Shown piece after piece: positions 1-6,075 of a stretch of DNA of 35,472 bases; the stretch's first letter is position 1; every line of letters starts with the position of its first letter. Origin of the DNA: a virus; the IMG/VR virus record IMGVR_UViG_3300037488_000686, positions 1-35,472 of that record; one strand, 5' to 3'. A program made the translations under genes and the position numbers. The notes beneath the pieces are model-generated. The model was not told the origin of the DNA and made no database searches. It worked only from the letters and a program-made list of their open reading frames with translations.

Positions 1-107
1 CACTCCTGCAGTACCCGCTTGCACAGGGCTGCAATGATGTGGCTCTTGCCAGAGCCGGTTGGCAGCACTAGGCAGGGGTTGCCAGTGTTGTTGCGGTCGA
101 ACCAGGC
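1..107. repeat. Left copy of the 107-bp diverged terminal overlap
   Basis: Bases 1-107 match 35366-35472 over their full length with no indels and 8 substitutions (positions 12, 15, 27, 36, 51, 69, 84 and 87). The match starts at the first base and ends at the last base of the window, as expected for a circular genome opened during assembly. Seven substitutions are synonymous in the helicase frame and one changes Asn to Thr, so they look like natural variation rather than sequencing error. Confidence 0.92.
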
Positions 108-149
108 GTAGAGCTGGTCTATTGTGCGTTGTTGGTAGTCACGGAGCAT
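1..149 (-). CDS. Superfamily 2 DEAD/DEAH helicase, N-terminal fragment (cut by window start)
   Basis: This is the beginning of the helicase gene whose remainder lies at the other end of the window. Reading leftward from ATG at 149 the protein begins MLRDYQQRTIDQLYAWF (the Q-motif/DYQ region usual in phage SF2 helicases) and runs through Walker A, LPTGSGKSH, before leaving the window at base 1. The start overlaps the end of the Cas4-like nuclease gene (139) by 11 bp, and GGGAG lies a short way upstream. Bases 1-107 align without gaps to 35366-35472 with 8 mismatches, so this fragment and the 33907-35472 CDS are two reads of one gene in a circular genome rather than two genes (inference). Joined, the protein would be about 535 residues. 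Confidence 0.88.
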   Translation of the reverse strand, partial: MLRDYQQRTIDQLYAWFDRNNTGNPCLVLPTGSGKSHIIAALCKRVLQE

Positions 150-1098
150 TCAGCAACTCCCGGCTAGCATAAACATTAGCATCCCCCTCCCCATTGGCGA
201 CCTCTTGCCCATCAATGACGTAGATCGCTGTCCAGGCATCCGGCCCATCCAAGCGCTGCCACGGCACTAGGTTAGGGTGCAGGACATGCGACTCGCAGCC
301 GGTGTACTGGGTCTCAATCGGGATCACGCTGCGGTCAAATCGTGCGCATGTCCAGCTTGAATCAGGCTCGGCCGTGCTGTGAGCGCAGGTCCGGCAGTTG
401 ACCTCCTTGGTTTTCTTGCTGCCATGGCAGAAGTCATGCCCAGCGCAGAACTTGCACTCGTACCAACTTGGGTTGCTGGAGAGCGGCTCCGGCATCCTGT
501 CCGCCAGTGCGATGCGATGGCCTCGAGCAATCAGGCGTTCGGCCTCGGTTCGGCTGTACCGCAGGCGCTCGGTGTATATACGGTCATCGTCTTTGCAGAC
601 TGCAAAGTACAAGGCTCGGTCGATGTTCGTGCCGTGCATGTAGACCTGCATCTGGGCGGCGTGGACTGGCTTGGATTTCTCCACGCCGTGCTTGACTAGA
701 TCGTCAAACGATTTCTTGCTGTGCGTCTTGGCCTCAAAAATGTGCCGAGCCTTCGGCGCACCAGGCACGCCAGATTCGATGATGCCGTCCAGGCTCCCGC
801 TGACGTGCGAACCAAAGTCCACGCGGGCCTGGGCACCTTCGGTGCTGTGAATGTCAATCCCAATTGCCTTGAGGTCTTCCGCTATGGTGGCCTCCTCCAT
901 CCGGCCCCGCCGAAACAAGCGCAGGATGCGACCAGGAAATGGCTCGCGCACCGCCCAGCGGAACGACAGCCAGAGCCACCGGTCGCAGGCGTGACCAAGC
1001 TGGCTGGCGCCGAGGTGCGACCTGGGTAGCTCGACCTGGCGTTCGTGGGCGGCGTCAATGGCTGCAGCCACCTCATCAACGATTGGGATTGTTGACAT
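139..1098 (-). CDS. Cas4/RecB-like PD-(D/E)XK nuclease with iron-sulphur-type cysteines
   Basis: A 319-residue nuclease for processing phage DNA ends or recombination intermediates. The PD-(D/E)XK core is visible as D104 (in GSLDG) followed by E122-x-K124 (FEAK), with Q149 in a motif AAQMQVY typical of the RecB/Cas4 group. Four cysteines sit where Cas4/AddB proteins hold an Fe-S cluster: C38 before the core (HACDRW) and C215, C218, C224 after it (ECKFCAGHDFC). A second cysteine group (C235, C238, C251, C268) follows and may bind zinc. The start at 1098 overlaps the stop of the 56-aa gene as TAATG, and the end overlaps the helicase start, so it belongs to the leftward replication/recombination unit. 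The family call is firm; whether it acts as exonuclease or endonuclease is not visible. Confidence 0.88.
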   Translation of the reverse strand: MSTIPIVDEVAAAIDAAHERQVELPRSHLGASQLGHACDRWLWLSFRWAVREPFPGRILRLFRRGRMEEATIAEDLKAIGIDIHSTEGAQARVDFGSHVSGSLDGIIESGVPGAPKARHIFEAKTHSKKSFDDLVKHGVEKSKPVHAAQMQVYMHGTNIDRALYFAVCKDDDRIYTERLRYSRTEAERLIARGHRIALADRMPEPLSSNPSWYECKFCAGHDFCHGSKKTKEVNCRTCAHSTAEPDSSWTCARFDRSVIPIETQYTGCESHVLHPNLVPWQRLDGPDAWTAIYVIDGQEVANGEGDANVYASRELLNAP

Positions 1099-1268
1099 TA
1101 GGCGGCCTCGGCCTTGGCTTCAGTCTCAACCCAAGAGACTTCGCAGCCGTTGGAGTAGAGTAATTCCACCGTGTTGAACCCGTGCTCTTGATAGTCGAAG
1201 TCCATCCGGTTATTCGTCCACTCAAGGATGGCTTCTGTAATCTCTTCTTTGGTCAACTTGATAATCAT
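1098..1268 (-). CDS. Small acidic protein of unknown function (56 aa)
   Basis: Begins MIIKLTKEEITEAILEWTNN and ends in an Ala/Glu/Lys tail. A good ribosome site, AAGGAG, lies 7 bases before the ATG at 1268, and the stop overlaps the next start as TAATG, so it is very probably translated with the downstream nuclease. I do not recognise a domain; the N-terminal half should form one amphipathic helix. It sits between the DUF669 protein and the Cas4-like nuclease, suggesting a replication or recombination accessory role, but that rests on context only. Confidence 0.75.
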   Translation of the reverse strand: MIIKLTKEEITEAILEWTNNRMDFDYQEHGFNTVELLYSNGCEVSWVETEAKAEAA

Positions 1269-1297
1269 GATGTAACTCCTTGTTTTGTAAGGTAAAA

Positions 1298-1329
1298 GCG
1301 TGACAGGTTCCTAGATTTATTTGTCACGC
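1298..1329. promoter_or_regulatory. 8-bp perfect inverted repeat in the gap between leftward genes
   Basis: GCGTGACA (1298-1305) and TGTCACGC (1322-1329) are perfect inverted arms around 16 bases, in the only sizeable gap (1269-1343) of this part of the leftward unit. Read leftward, the second arm runs straight into TTTT, so it could be a weak terminator or attenuator; the long AT-rich loop equally fits an operator for a dimeric regulator. The sequence does not decide between them. Confidence 0.5.
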
Positions 1330-1343
1330 CAGGGTTTGCTATC

Positions 1344-1817
1344 TCACTTAGCCCAGGGAGGCGCGGCCTTGGCGCCAGCAGCAGGTGCCGCCGGCTTGCT
1401 TGCCGCAGGCATTGCCCCGCCAGCGATGCCGGCAAAGTCTTTGACCTCGTTGCCTTCGCCGTATTGGTCGCTGGTGGTGATCGCCAACTTGATCTTCAGT
1501 TGCCCACCGATAAGTTGGTCGGTGTCGTTGACCTTGGCCAGGCCGATGGCTCGCATCAGGCTGTTGAGCTGCTGGCGCCCAATCTCTTCCGCCTTTGGGT
1601 TCGGGTTGGAGATGTTGAGGTTGCCGAAAATCGTGCGGCCCTGGTGCGACGGCCCGGTAATGTCATACTTCAGCGAGATGTAGCGGCCAGTGCCTGCCTT
1701 GGTGTCCTTAACGCTTGCCTGGGTAATTGCCGCCGTGTACCAGCCGGCGGGCAAAGGCTCAAAAGACTTGCCCATAGGCAGGTCAGCTGCGACAAATGTT
1801 TCTCCGAATGAGGCCAT
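1344..1817 (-). CDS. DUF669-family single-stranded DNA-binding protein
   Basis: A 157-residue protein matching the DUF669 family of phage ssDNA-binding proteins: the N-terminal ETFVAADLPMGKSFEPLPAG, the YTAAITQASVK strand and GRTIFGNLNISNPNPKAEEIG are characteristic. Residues 1-130 should form the OB-like fold; the Ala/Pro-rich tail ends APPWAK, the flexible aromatic-bearing tail often used for partner contacts in SSBs. It lies just downstream of the Sak4-like ATPase and the 121-aa gene, a common phage recombination/replication set. Expected role: coating ssDNA and loading the annealing protein. Confidence in the family is high; ssDNA binding is inferred from family knowledge. Confidence 0.88.
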   Translation of the reverse strand: MASFGETFVAADLPMGKSFEPLPAGWYTAAITQASVKDTKAGTGRYISLKYDITGPSHQGRTIFGNLNISNPNPKAEEIGRQQLNSLMRAIGLAKVNDTDQLIGGQLKIKLAITTSDQYGEGNEVKDFAGIAGGAMPAASKPAAPAAGAKAAPPWAK

Positions 1818-1820
1818 GAT

Positions 1821-2186
1821 TTATTCCTTTGTGATTGAAAAAGACGGGCGACCCGCCGTGGTGGTGATCGCACCCAGGAGCGGGCGCGTGATGGATTCGT
1901 CAGCTGATTTCCAGACCGACGAATTGATTTCCGGTTTCCAGCGAAAAAGGGAGCCAAGATGTTGGGCCAAACCGGCCTCGGCGGCAATCGCTTGGAGCTT
2001 GTCGCTGTCGACCTTGTGGGTAAGGCGTCCGGCAATCTTGACCGTGTAGCCGTCAACAACAAAAGTCTTGGTTGTGTCCAAGTCCTTGGCGATCTTGTAT
2101 TGCGCAATCATCGCGTCCTCGGCATTGCGCCGAGCCTCGGTTGCCAGGCGCTCGGCCTCCTTGCACGCCAACCAGACCTCAATCAT
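1821..2186 (-). CDS. Conserved phage protein of recombination cassette (DUF7173-like, 121 aa)
   Basis: The start at 2186 is chosen because it overlaps the stop of the Sak4 gene as ATGA; the open frame runs further upstream, but that part reads the ATPase gene out of frame. The protein starts with a charged helix (about residues 5-35, Ala/Glu-rich), followed by a small domain with DGYTVKIAGRLTHKVDSDKL, LFRWKPEINSSVWKSADESI and a C-terminal GRPSFSITKE. This pattern recurs in phages next to Sak4 and DUF669 genes; I associate it with the DUF7173 family but cannot confirm the number. Biochemical role unknown; probably an accessory of the annealing/SSB pair. Confidence 0.78.
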   Translation of the reverse strand: MIEVWLACKEAERLATEARRNAEDAMIAQYKIAKDLDTTKTFVVDGYTVKIAGRLTHKVDSDKLQAIAAEAGLAQHLGSLFRWKPEINSSVWKSADESITRPLLGAITTTAGRPSFSITKE

Positions 2187-2860
2187 TTCGCACCGCCAAT
2201 CTTGGCAATGATCTGGCCGAGGTCTGGCGCTTCCCAGGGTCCGAGCTTGCCGCTGCGGTCCTTGGCTTGCCAGAGGCCATCGCTGTCGCACATGAGTGCT
2301 CGCTGGCTTATCCCTTCGGCGTCTTTCTCGACCCGCAGGGCCAGCACTTGGTCAAAGAAGTAAGGCAAGGATTGGCCAAACTTGTTGCCAGGCATCGAGG
2401 GCGAGTACAAGACCCGGCCCATCTCGTCTTGCGTCTTTTCTAACTTCGCCGACATGTAAACGTGCCGGCCCGCCAGGTCGCGGAACGCCCTCACAATGTC
2501 CGCCATCTGCTCTTGCATGGCGCCGTAGGCAGCGCGTGGGTCCTTGTTCAACTTTTTCTCAACGTTGAGGACTACTTCGGCAATCTCCGATATGGAGTCC
2601 AGCGCCACGCTCTGATAGTCCTTGGCCTCATGGCTGTCGCGCAGCCAACGGTAGGCCTCCATCAAGGTGGCCATGGAGGTCACCTCAATGTAAGGAAGGT
2701 TTGCGTCTTGGATCGAGAGCAGCCCGCCCTCGGCGCTCAAGATGATGGGCGCTGGCAGGGTTGCCGCCAGGGTTGTCTTGCCTGCGCCGGCTTGGCCGTA
2801 GACCAAGATTTTAGCGTTGTTGGACGCCAATGATGCGGTGGTTTTTAGGTTGATGGCCAT
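2183..2860 (-). CDS. Sak4-like RecA-fold ATPase, single-strand annealing recombinase
   Basis: A 225-residue AAA_24-type NTPase. Walker A is GQAGAGKTT (residues 22-30) and Walker B is VALDS ending near D88; AAYGAMQEQMADIVRAFRDL and MSAKLEKTQDEMGR are typical of Sak4 proteins. Phage Sak4 proteins are minimal RecA-like enzymes that promote single-strand annealing together with the phage SSB, here probably the DUF669 protein two genes downstream. It is the second gene of the leftward unit, after a 46-aa ORF, so it is expected early. AAA_24 proteins are sometimes annotated only as ATP-binding; the neighbourhood supports the Sak4 reading. Confidence 0.88.
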   Translation of the reverse strand: MAINLKTTASLASNNAKILVYGQAGAGKTTLAATLPAPIILSAEGGLLSIQDANLPYIEVTSMATLMEAYRWLRDSHEAKDYQSVALDSISEIAEVVLNVEKKLNKDPRAAYGAMQEQMADIVRAFRDLAGRHVYMSAKLEKTQDEMGRVLYSPSMPGNKFGQSLPYFFDQVLALRVEKDAEGISQRALMCDSDGLWQAKDRSGKLGPWEAPDLGQIIAKIGGAK

Positions 2861-2862
2861 GG

Positions 2863-3003
2863 TCAGGCTGCCTCAACCTTGGAGATGGTCCAGCCCAGCG
2901 CGCAGGCCCGCAGCCGTGCATCGTCCATTGAGCGATGGAACTCAACGTTGATGAACTCCTTGCCAAGACGTTGGGAGAAAACGTAGAAGGTAACTTTGAG
3001 CAT
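2863..3003 (-). CDS. Leader-position small protein of the leftward unit (46 aa)
   Basis: MLKVTFYVFSQRLGKEF begins at 3003 behind a strong AAGGAG site. It ends two bases before the Sak4 start and is the first gene after the leftward promoter. The sequence reads as a short beta-alpha unit with no known motif. Its place as the first early gene would suit a regulator or host-takeover peptide, but this is context only. Confidence 0.72.
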   Translation of the reverse strand: MLKVTFYVFSQRLGKEFINVEFHRSMDDARLRACALGWTISKVEAA

Positions 3004-3049
3004 CTTGCTCTCCTTGTGTCAGCACTCGTCGGGAGATCCGTTCAGTGCA

Positions 3050-3077
3050 TGGATAGCATCCTACACCATCTTTTCAA
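3050..3077 (-). promoter_or_regulatory. Leftward early promoter (PL-like) with palindrome at the -10
   Basis: On the minus strand TTGAAA (3077-3072) is followed after 16 bp by TATCCA (3055-3050), preceded by TGC as in an extended -10. The expected start is near 3043, giving a roughly 40-nt leader with AAGGAG before the 46-aa gene. The -10 is embedded in an 11-bp palindromic element, GGATAGCATCC (3051-3061), a plausible repressor site. Prediction from consensus only. Confidence 0.5.
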
Positions 3078-3090
3078 CTTGTGGTACACT
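3062..3090 (+). promoter_or_regulatory. Rightward early promoter (PR-like), extended -10
   Basis: TACACT (3085-3090) preceded by TGG gives an extended -10 (TGGTACACT); the -35 position, 17 bp upstream, holds only the weak TACACC. The expected start near 3097 leaves a short leader with AAGGAG (3118-3123) before the HTH gene. Its upstream half overlaps the -35 of the leftward promoter, so polymerase should not occupy both at once. The -10 contains GGTACA, the hexamer that is arrayed at 5259-5367. Confidence 0.5.
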
Positions 3091-3131
3091 TTTTTTCGAT
3101 CTTCACCAACTTTTTTTAAGGAGTACGCTTT

Positions 3132-3323
3132 ATGATGACCATCGAGCAAGTCGTTGCCGCTCTGCAAGACCGCAAGGTTCGGGTCGTTGCAGCGGCCACC
3201 GGCCTGCACTACAGTACCGTGCTCGCTCTCCAGCAAGGTCGCTGCACGCGGCCCCGCATCACCGCGATTCAGCGGTTGTCGACCTATCTTTCCAAGGCTC
3301 CAGCCCATGGCAGACCTGACTAG
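3132..3323 (+). CDS. Cro/CI-like helix-turn-helix regulator (63 aa)
   Basis: A small DNA-binding protein. The HTH lies at about residues 10-40: VRVVAAATGLHYSTVLALQQG has the ATGL turn and the STVLALQQG recognition helix of Cro-like phage proteins, followed by a helix AIQRLSTYL. It is the first gene of the rightward unit behind AAGGAG with 8-base spacing (ATG 3132 chosen over 3135 for spacing). Placed at the divergent promoters, it is the natural candidate for a repressor or switch protein acting on palindromic sites there. With no integrase or second repressor visible, it more likely times early expression than maintains lysogeny (inference). Confidence 0.8.
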   Translation: MMTIEQVVAALQDRKVRVVAAATGLHYSTVLALQQGRCTRPRITAIQRLSTYLSKAPAHGRPD

Positions 3324-5256
3324 CATTTTTGGCGGCGTCTACGCGCTTCCCGAGCCCAAGAGGGTAGACCCGCCAGACGAGCAGTTAAGAGAGGCAATGA
3401 TCGAGGCGGGCCTGGAGCCGCCAGAGAACATCTATCTAGACGGCAAGCTGCACAGGTTCAACTCCGGCACCAAGGGCACGCCAGGCCACAGCAAGCCGGG
3501 TTGGTACGTTGCTTTCGGCGATGGCGTCCCGGCAGGTCGCTTCGGCTGCTGGCGGGCAGGCATTGAGCAAGCCTGGCAGGCGGAGATGGGCAGGAAGCTC
3601 ACCATCGCCGAGGAGATGGCGCATAGCAGGCGAATGGCCGAGGCCAAGGCAGCGCGGGAGGCCGAGCAGGAGCGCAGCCAGGCGGTTGCCGCTAGCACCG
3701 TGGATGCCATCTGGACAGCAGGCGGTGCGGCGAGCGCCGATCATCCGTATCTAGCACGCAAGGGCATCGCCGCCAACGGCGCCAGGGTCACCGGCGACGG
3801 GCGGTTGATGGTGCCGCTGTACGGCGCCGAGGGTGATCTGGCCTCGGTCCAGTACATTGCAGCCGATGGCGAGAAACGGTATCACCCAGGCGGCGCTACT
3901 GGGGGAAAGTTTTGGATGCTGGGCGAGCCGTCCGCCACCATCTACATCGCCGAGGGCTTTGCCACAGCCGCCACTATTCACCAGGCTACCGGCAAGGCCT
4001 GCGCGGTAGCGTACAGCGCCAGCAACCTAGTCCCGGTCACCGGCGCACTTCGGGAGAGGTTCGGCGCACAGCAGGACTTGGTGATTGTGGCCGACAACGA
4101 TGCGTCTGGAGTCGGTCAAAGGTACGCCGAGCAAGCGAGCGCCAAGTATGGTTCCAGGTCAGTGATGCCGCCAGCGGCCGGGGACGCCAATGATTACGTC
4201 CAGGCCGGCAACGACCTGGCGGCGCTGCTTGAGCCAGCGGTGAGCGACTGGCTGATGCCGGCGGACGAGTTCTGCCGCCAGCCAGCGCCGATTAGGTGGA
4301 TGGTGAAGGGCTGGATCCAGCAAGCGGCGTTGATTATGGTTCACGGCCCGAGCGGCGGCGGCAAGACCTTCACCGTTCTAGACTGGTGCCTGCGCATGGC
4401 CCAGGGCCAACAGGATTGGTTTGGCAGCCGGGTCACGCCAGGCGCGATTGTCTATCTGGCGGGCGAGGGCCACCACGGTCTGCGCAGCCGGATCGCGGCG
4501 TGGAAAGAGCGCCATGGCAATGGTCATGCGCTTAATATGTATCTCAGTAAGAGCGGCTGCGACCTAGATACGCCAGAGGGCTACCGCAAGGTCTCCGAGC
4601 ACATCAGGGCGCTCCCCATCAAGCCTGCAGCCATCGTGATAGATACCCTCCACCGCTTCAACTCCGGCGACGAGAATTCATCCCAGGACGCCAAGGCGAT
4701 GCTTGATGCCTGCGCCATGCTAATGGCTGAATTCAATTGCACCATCATATTAGTCCACCATACTGGGGTTTCTGAAGAGACCCAGCATCGAGCCAGAGGC
4801 TCCAGCGCTTGGCGCGGTGCGCTGGACATTGAGATCAGCATCGTGCCGGCCAAGGGCGAGGCGCCGATGGAGATTATCCAGCGCAAGAGCAAGGACGCCG
4901 AGCTGGCGCACACACTATATGCCACGCTTGAGAGGGTGATTATCCCTGGTTGGTTTGATGAGGATGGAGAGCCGGTGACGAGCGCCGTGCTGGTGCAGGC
5001 AGGCGAGCCCACCAAGGCCGTTAGGGTCAAGCTGCGCAGTCCCAACGCCAATGATGGGCTGGAGGCGTTCAAGGTTCTCGACCAGCAATACGTTGGACAC
5101 GAAGCCTGGCGGGCGGTTTTTTACGCCATGTCGGAGCTCTCCAGCACCAACTCAAAGAAGCAGGCATTCGCTCGGGTGGTGTCCGAATTGCTGGATCGGG
5201 AGGAAATCCTTCAGACCGAGCCGGGGGTCTATGAGTTGAAAATTGACCTGCCATGA
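3307..5256 (+). CDS. Toprim primase fused to RepA/DnaB-type replicative helicase
   Basis: A 649-residue replication protein. The start at 3307 overlaps the HTH gene by 17 bp; the open frame extends further upstream only in the shadow of that gene. The N-terminal ~110 residues include a C-poor region and a charged helix; a Toprim domain follows with AEGFATA near residue 215 and ADNDASG near 262, the acidic triad positions of Toprim_3 primases. The C-terminal half is a RepA-like (AAA_25) motor: Walker A GPSGGGKT near 347-354, Walker B IVIDTLHRF with D446, and LVHHTGVSEE as the sensor histidine region. It should prime and unwind DNA for the host replisome, as no polymerase gene is present. The GGTACA array begins immediately after its stop, the usual place for an origin next to its initiator. 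Confidence 0.9.
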   Translation: MADLTSIFGGVYALPEPKRVDPPDEQLREAMIEAGLEPPENIYLDGKLHRFNSGTKGTPGHSKPGWYVAFGDGVPAGRFGCWRAGIEQAWQAEMGRKLTIAEEMAHSRRMAEAKAAREAEQERSQAVAASTVDAIWTAGGAASADHPYLARKGIAANGARVTGDGRLMVPLYGAEGDLASVQYIAADGEKRYHPGGATGGKFWMLGEPSATIYIAEGFATAATIHQATGKACAVAYSASNLVPVTGALRERFGAQQDLVIVADNDASGVGQRYAEQASAKYGSRSVMPPAAGDANDYVQAGNDLAALLEPAVSDWLMPADEFCRQPAPIRWMVKGWIQQAALIMVHGPSGGGKTFTVLDWCLRMAQGQQDWFGSRVTPGAIVYLAGEGHHGLRSRIAAWKERHGNGHALNMYLSKSGCDLDTPEGYRKVSEHIRALPIKPAAIVIDTLHRFNSGDENSSQDAKAMLDACAMLMAEFNCTIILVHHTGVSEETQHRARGSSAWRGALDIEISIVPAKGEAPMEIIQRKSKDAELAHTLYATLERVIIPGWFDEDGEPVTSAVLVQAGEPTKAVRVKLRSPNANDGLEAFKVLDQQYVGHEAWRAVFYAMSELSSTNSKKQAFARVVSELLDREEILQTEPGVYELKIDLP

Positions 5257-5367
5257 CCGGTACAGACCGGTACAAGACGGTACAAGCCGGTACAACTGTA
5301 CCGGGGCGCTATGCCGCAACCCGGTACAGACCGGTACACACCCCTTTAGGGGTGTACCGCTTGTACC
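5257..5367 (+). repeat. GGTACA iteron array with central hairpin, candidate replication origin
   Basis: Nine copies of GGTACA or its complement lie in 109 bp. Four direct copies start at 5259, 5269, 5279 and 5289, exactly 10 bp apart; an inverted copy follows at 5297; two more direct copies are at 5323 and 5333; two inverted copies are at 5353 and 5362. Most are preceded by CC. Between the last direct and inverted copies CACCCC-TTTA-GGGGTG (5337-5352) forms a perfect hairpin. One helical turn between copies implies protein bound along one DNA face. Position directly after the primase-helicase gene favours an origin; a multi-site operator is the alternative. The rest of the gap to 5441 carries the next promoter. 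Confidence 0.65.
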
Positions 5368-5407
5368 GGTGCAGCGGGTCAAAAACGTGTATCTGGTGCC
5401 ACAGGGA

Positions 5408-5434
5408 TTGACAATGACCTTTTTTTGCTATGAT
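5408..5434 (+). promoter_or_regulatory. Near-consensus sigma-70-type promoter with extended -10
   Basis: TTGACA (5408-5413) and TATGAT (5429-5434) are separated by 15 bp that include a T7 run; TGC before the -10 makes it an extended -10. The spacer is 2 bp shorter than ideal. Transcription would begin about 5441, next to the ATG at 5442, so the mRNA would have almost no leader. It would drive the DUF5856-like, GroES-like and following genes independently of the early promoter. Confidence 0.62.
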
Positions 5435-5441
5435 CGCCAAC

Positions 5442-5798
5442 ATGACTGAAATCGCCGCCTTTGTTCTGGCGTTGCTGCACTCCAGCACCAACGCTCATCT
5501 GATGCACTGGTCGACCAAGAGCCTGTCGGTGCATCTGGCGTTGGGGGACTACTACGCAAAGATCATTGAGCTGGCGGACCAGTTCGCCGAGGCCGCCATG
5601 GGGCGCTACGAGCAGCTCAAAGAGTTCCCCAGCGACTACCACCAGGCCACCGAGCCGGTCGCGTACCTGGAGTCCATGAAATCGTTCGTTGAAGAGGCGC
5701 GGCAGCATCTGCCCCAAGACAGCGAGCTGCAGAATCTTGTCGACGAGATTGCCGACCTGATAAATTCCACCCTATTCAAACTCCGTTTTCTGGACTAA
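5442..5798 (+). CDS. DUF5856-like (Dps/ferritin-like helical) phage protein
   Basis: A 118-residue all-helical protein. AHLMHWSTKSLSVHLALGDYYAKI and ELADQFAEAAMGRYEQL give the His/Glu-bearing helix pair that resembles the Dps/ferritin-like fold of the DUF5856 family seen in many phages; the function of that family is unknown and metal binding is only suggested by the pattern. ATG 5442 is chosen over ATG 5430 because 5430 lies inside the predicted -10 hexamer and could not be on that transcript. Neither ATG has a Shine-Dalgarno sequence, so leaderless translation is possible. It ends 4 bp before the GroES-like gene. Confidence 0.75.
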   Translation: MTEIAAFVLALLHSSTNAHLMHWSTKSLSVHLALGDYYAKIIELADQFAEAAMGRYEQLKEFPSDYHQATEPVAYLESMKSFVEEARQHLPQDSELQNLVDEIADLINSTLFKLRFLD

Positions 5799-5802
5799 AT
5801 AC

Positions 5803-6063
5803 ATGCTGCAACCGCTTCATGATAAGGTAGTTATTAAGCCTAATACTCGGCAACTATCTGATATTATTATTACCAACAACAAAGAGCCGTTTAACGAAGG
5901 AACGGTGGTGGCGGTCGGGCCGCTTGCGCTGGACGTGCAAGTGGGGGATTTTGTGAAGTATGGTAATGGCGATTATTTGAAATGGCCGACGCATAAGGTG
6001 GACGGCCAGGATTATCAGATTATTCAAGAAGCTGATATTTGTGCTATTGTTGAATTCAATTAA
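5803..6063 (+). CDS. GroES-like co-chaperonin (phage gp31 analogue)
   Basis: An 86-residue protein with the GroES fold signature: MLQPLHDKVVIKP at the N terminus, a variable loop with IIIT at the place of the GroEL-contacting hydrophobic tripeptide of the mobile loop, GTVVAVGP, VQVGDFVKYG and a C-terminal strand ADICAIVEFN. Phage co-chaperonins cap host GroEL, and in T4 gp31 is needed to fold the coat protein; here the gene is in the late-type unit ahead of packaging and head genes. Low GC in this gene suggests separate acquisition. No GroEL large subunit is present, so it must work with the host GroEL. No clear ribosome site is seen; coupling to the upstream gene is likely. Confidence 0.88.
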   Translation: MLQPLHDKVVIKPNTRQLSDIIITNNKEPFNEGTVVAVGPLALDVQVGDFVKYGNGDYLKWPTHKVDGQDYQIIQEADICAIVEFN

Positions 6064-6075
6064 AGGAATATAACC

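Noticed and set aside
1-149. Second, paralogous helicase gene at the left end
   Set aside because: The match runs exactly from the first base to the last base of the window and the frames join perfectly, which circular closure explains better than a duplicated gene.
3154-3306. Longer primase start at 3154
   Set aside because: This stretch reads the HTH gene out of frame; ATG 3307 begins a sensible N terminus with ordinary overlap.
5337-5352. CACCCC-TTTA-GGGGTG as a terminator for the primase gene
   Set aside because: A perfect hairpin, but no U tract follows and it is flanked symmetrically by GGTACA sites, so it is treated as part of the array.
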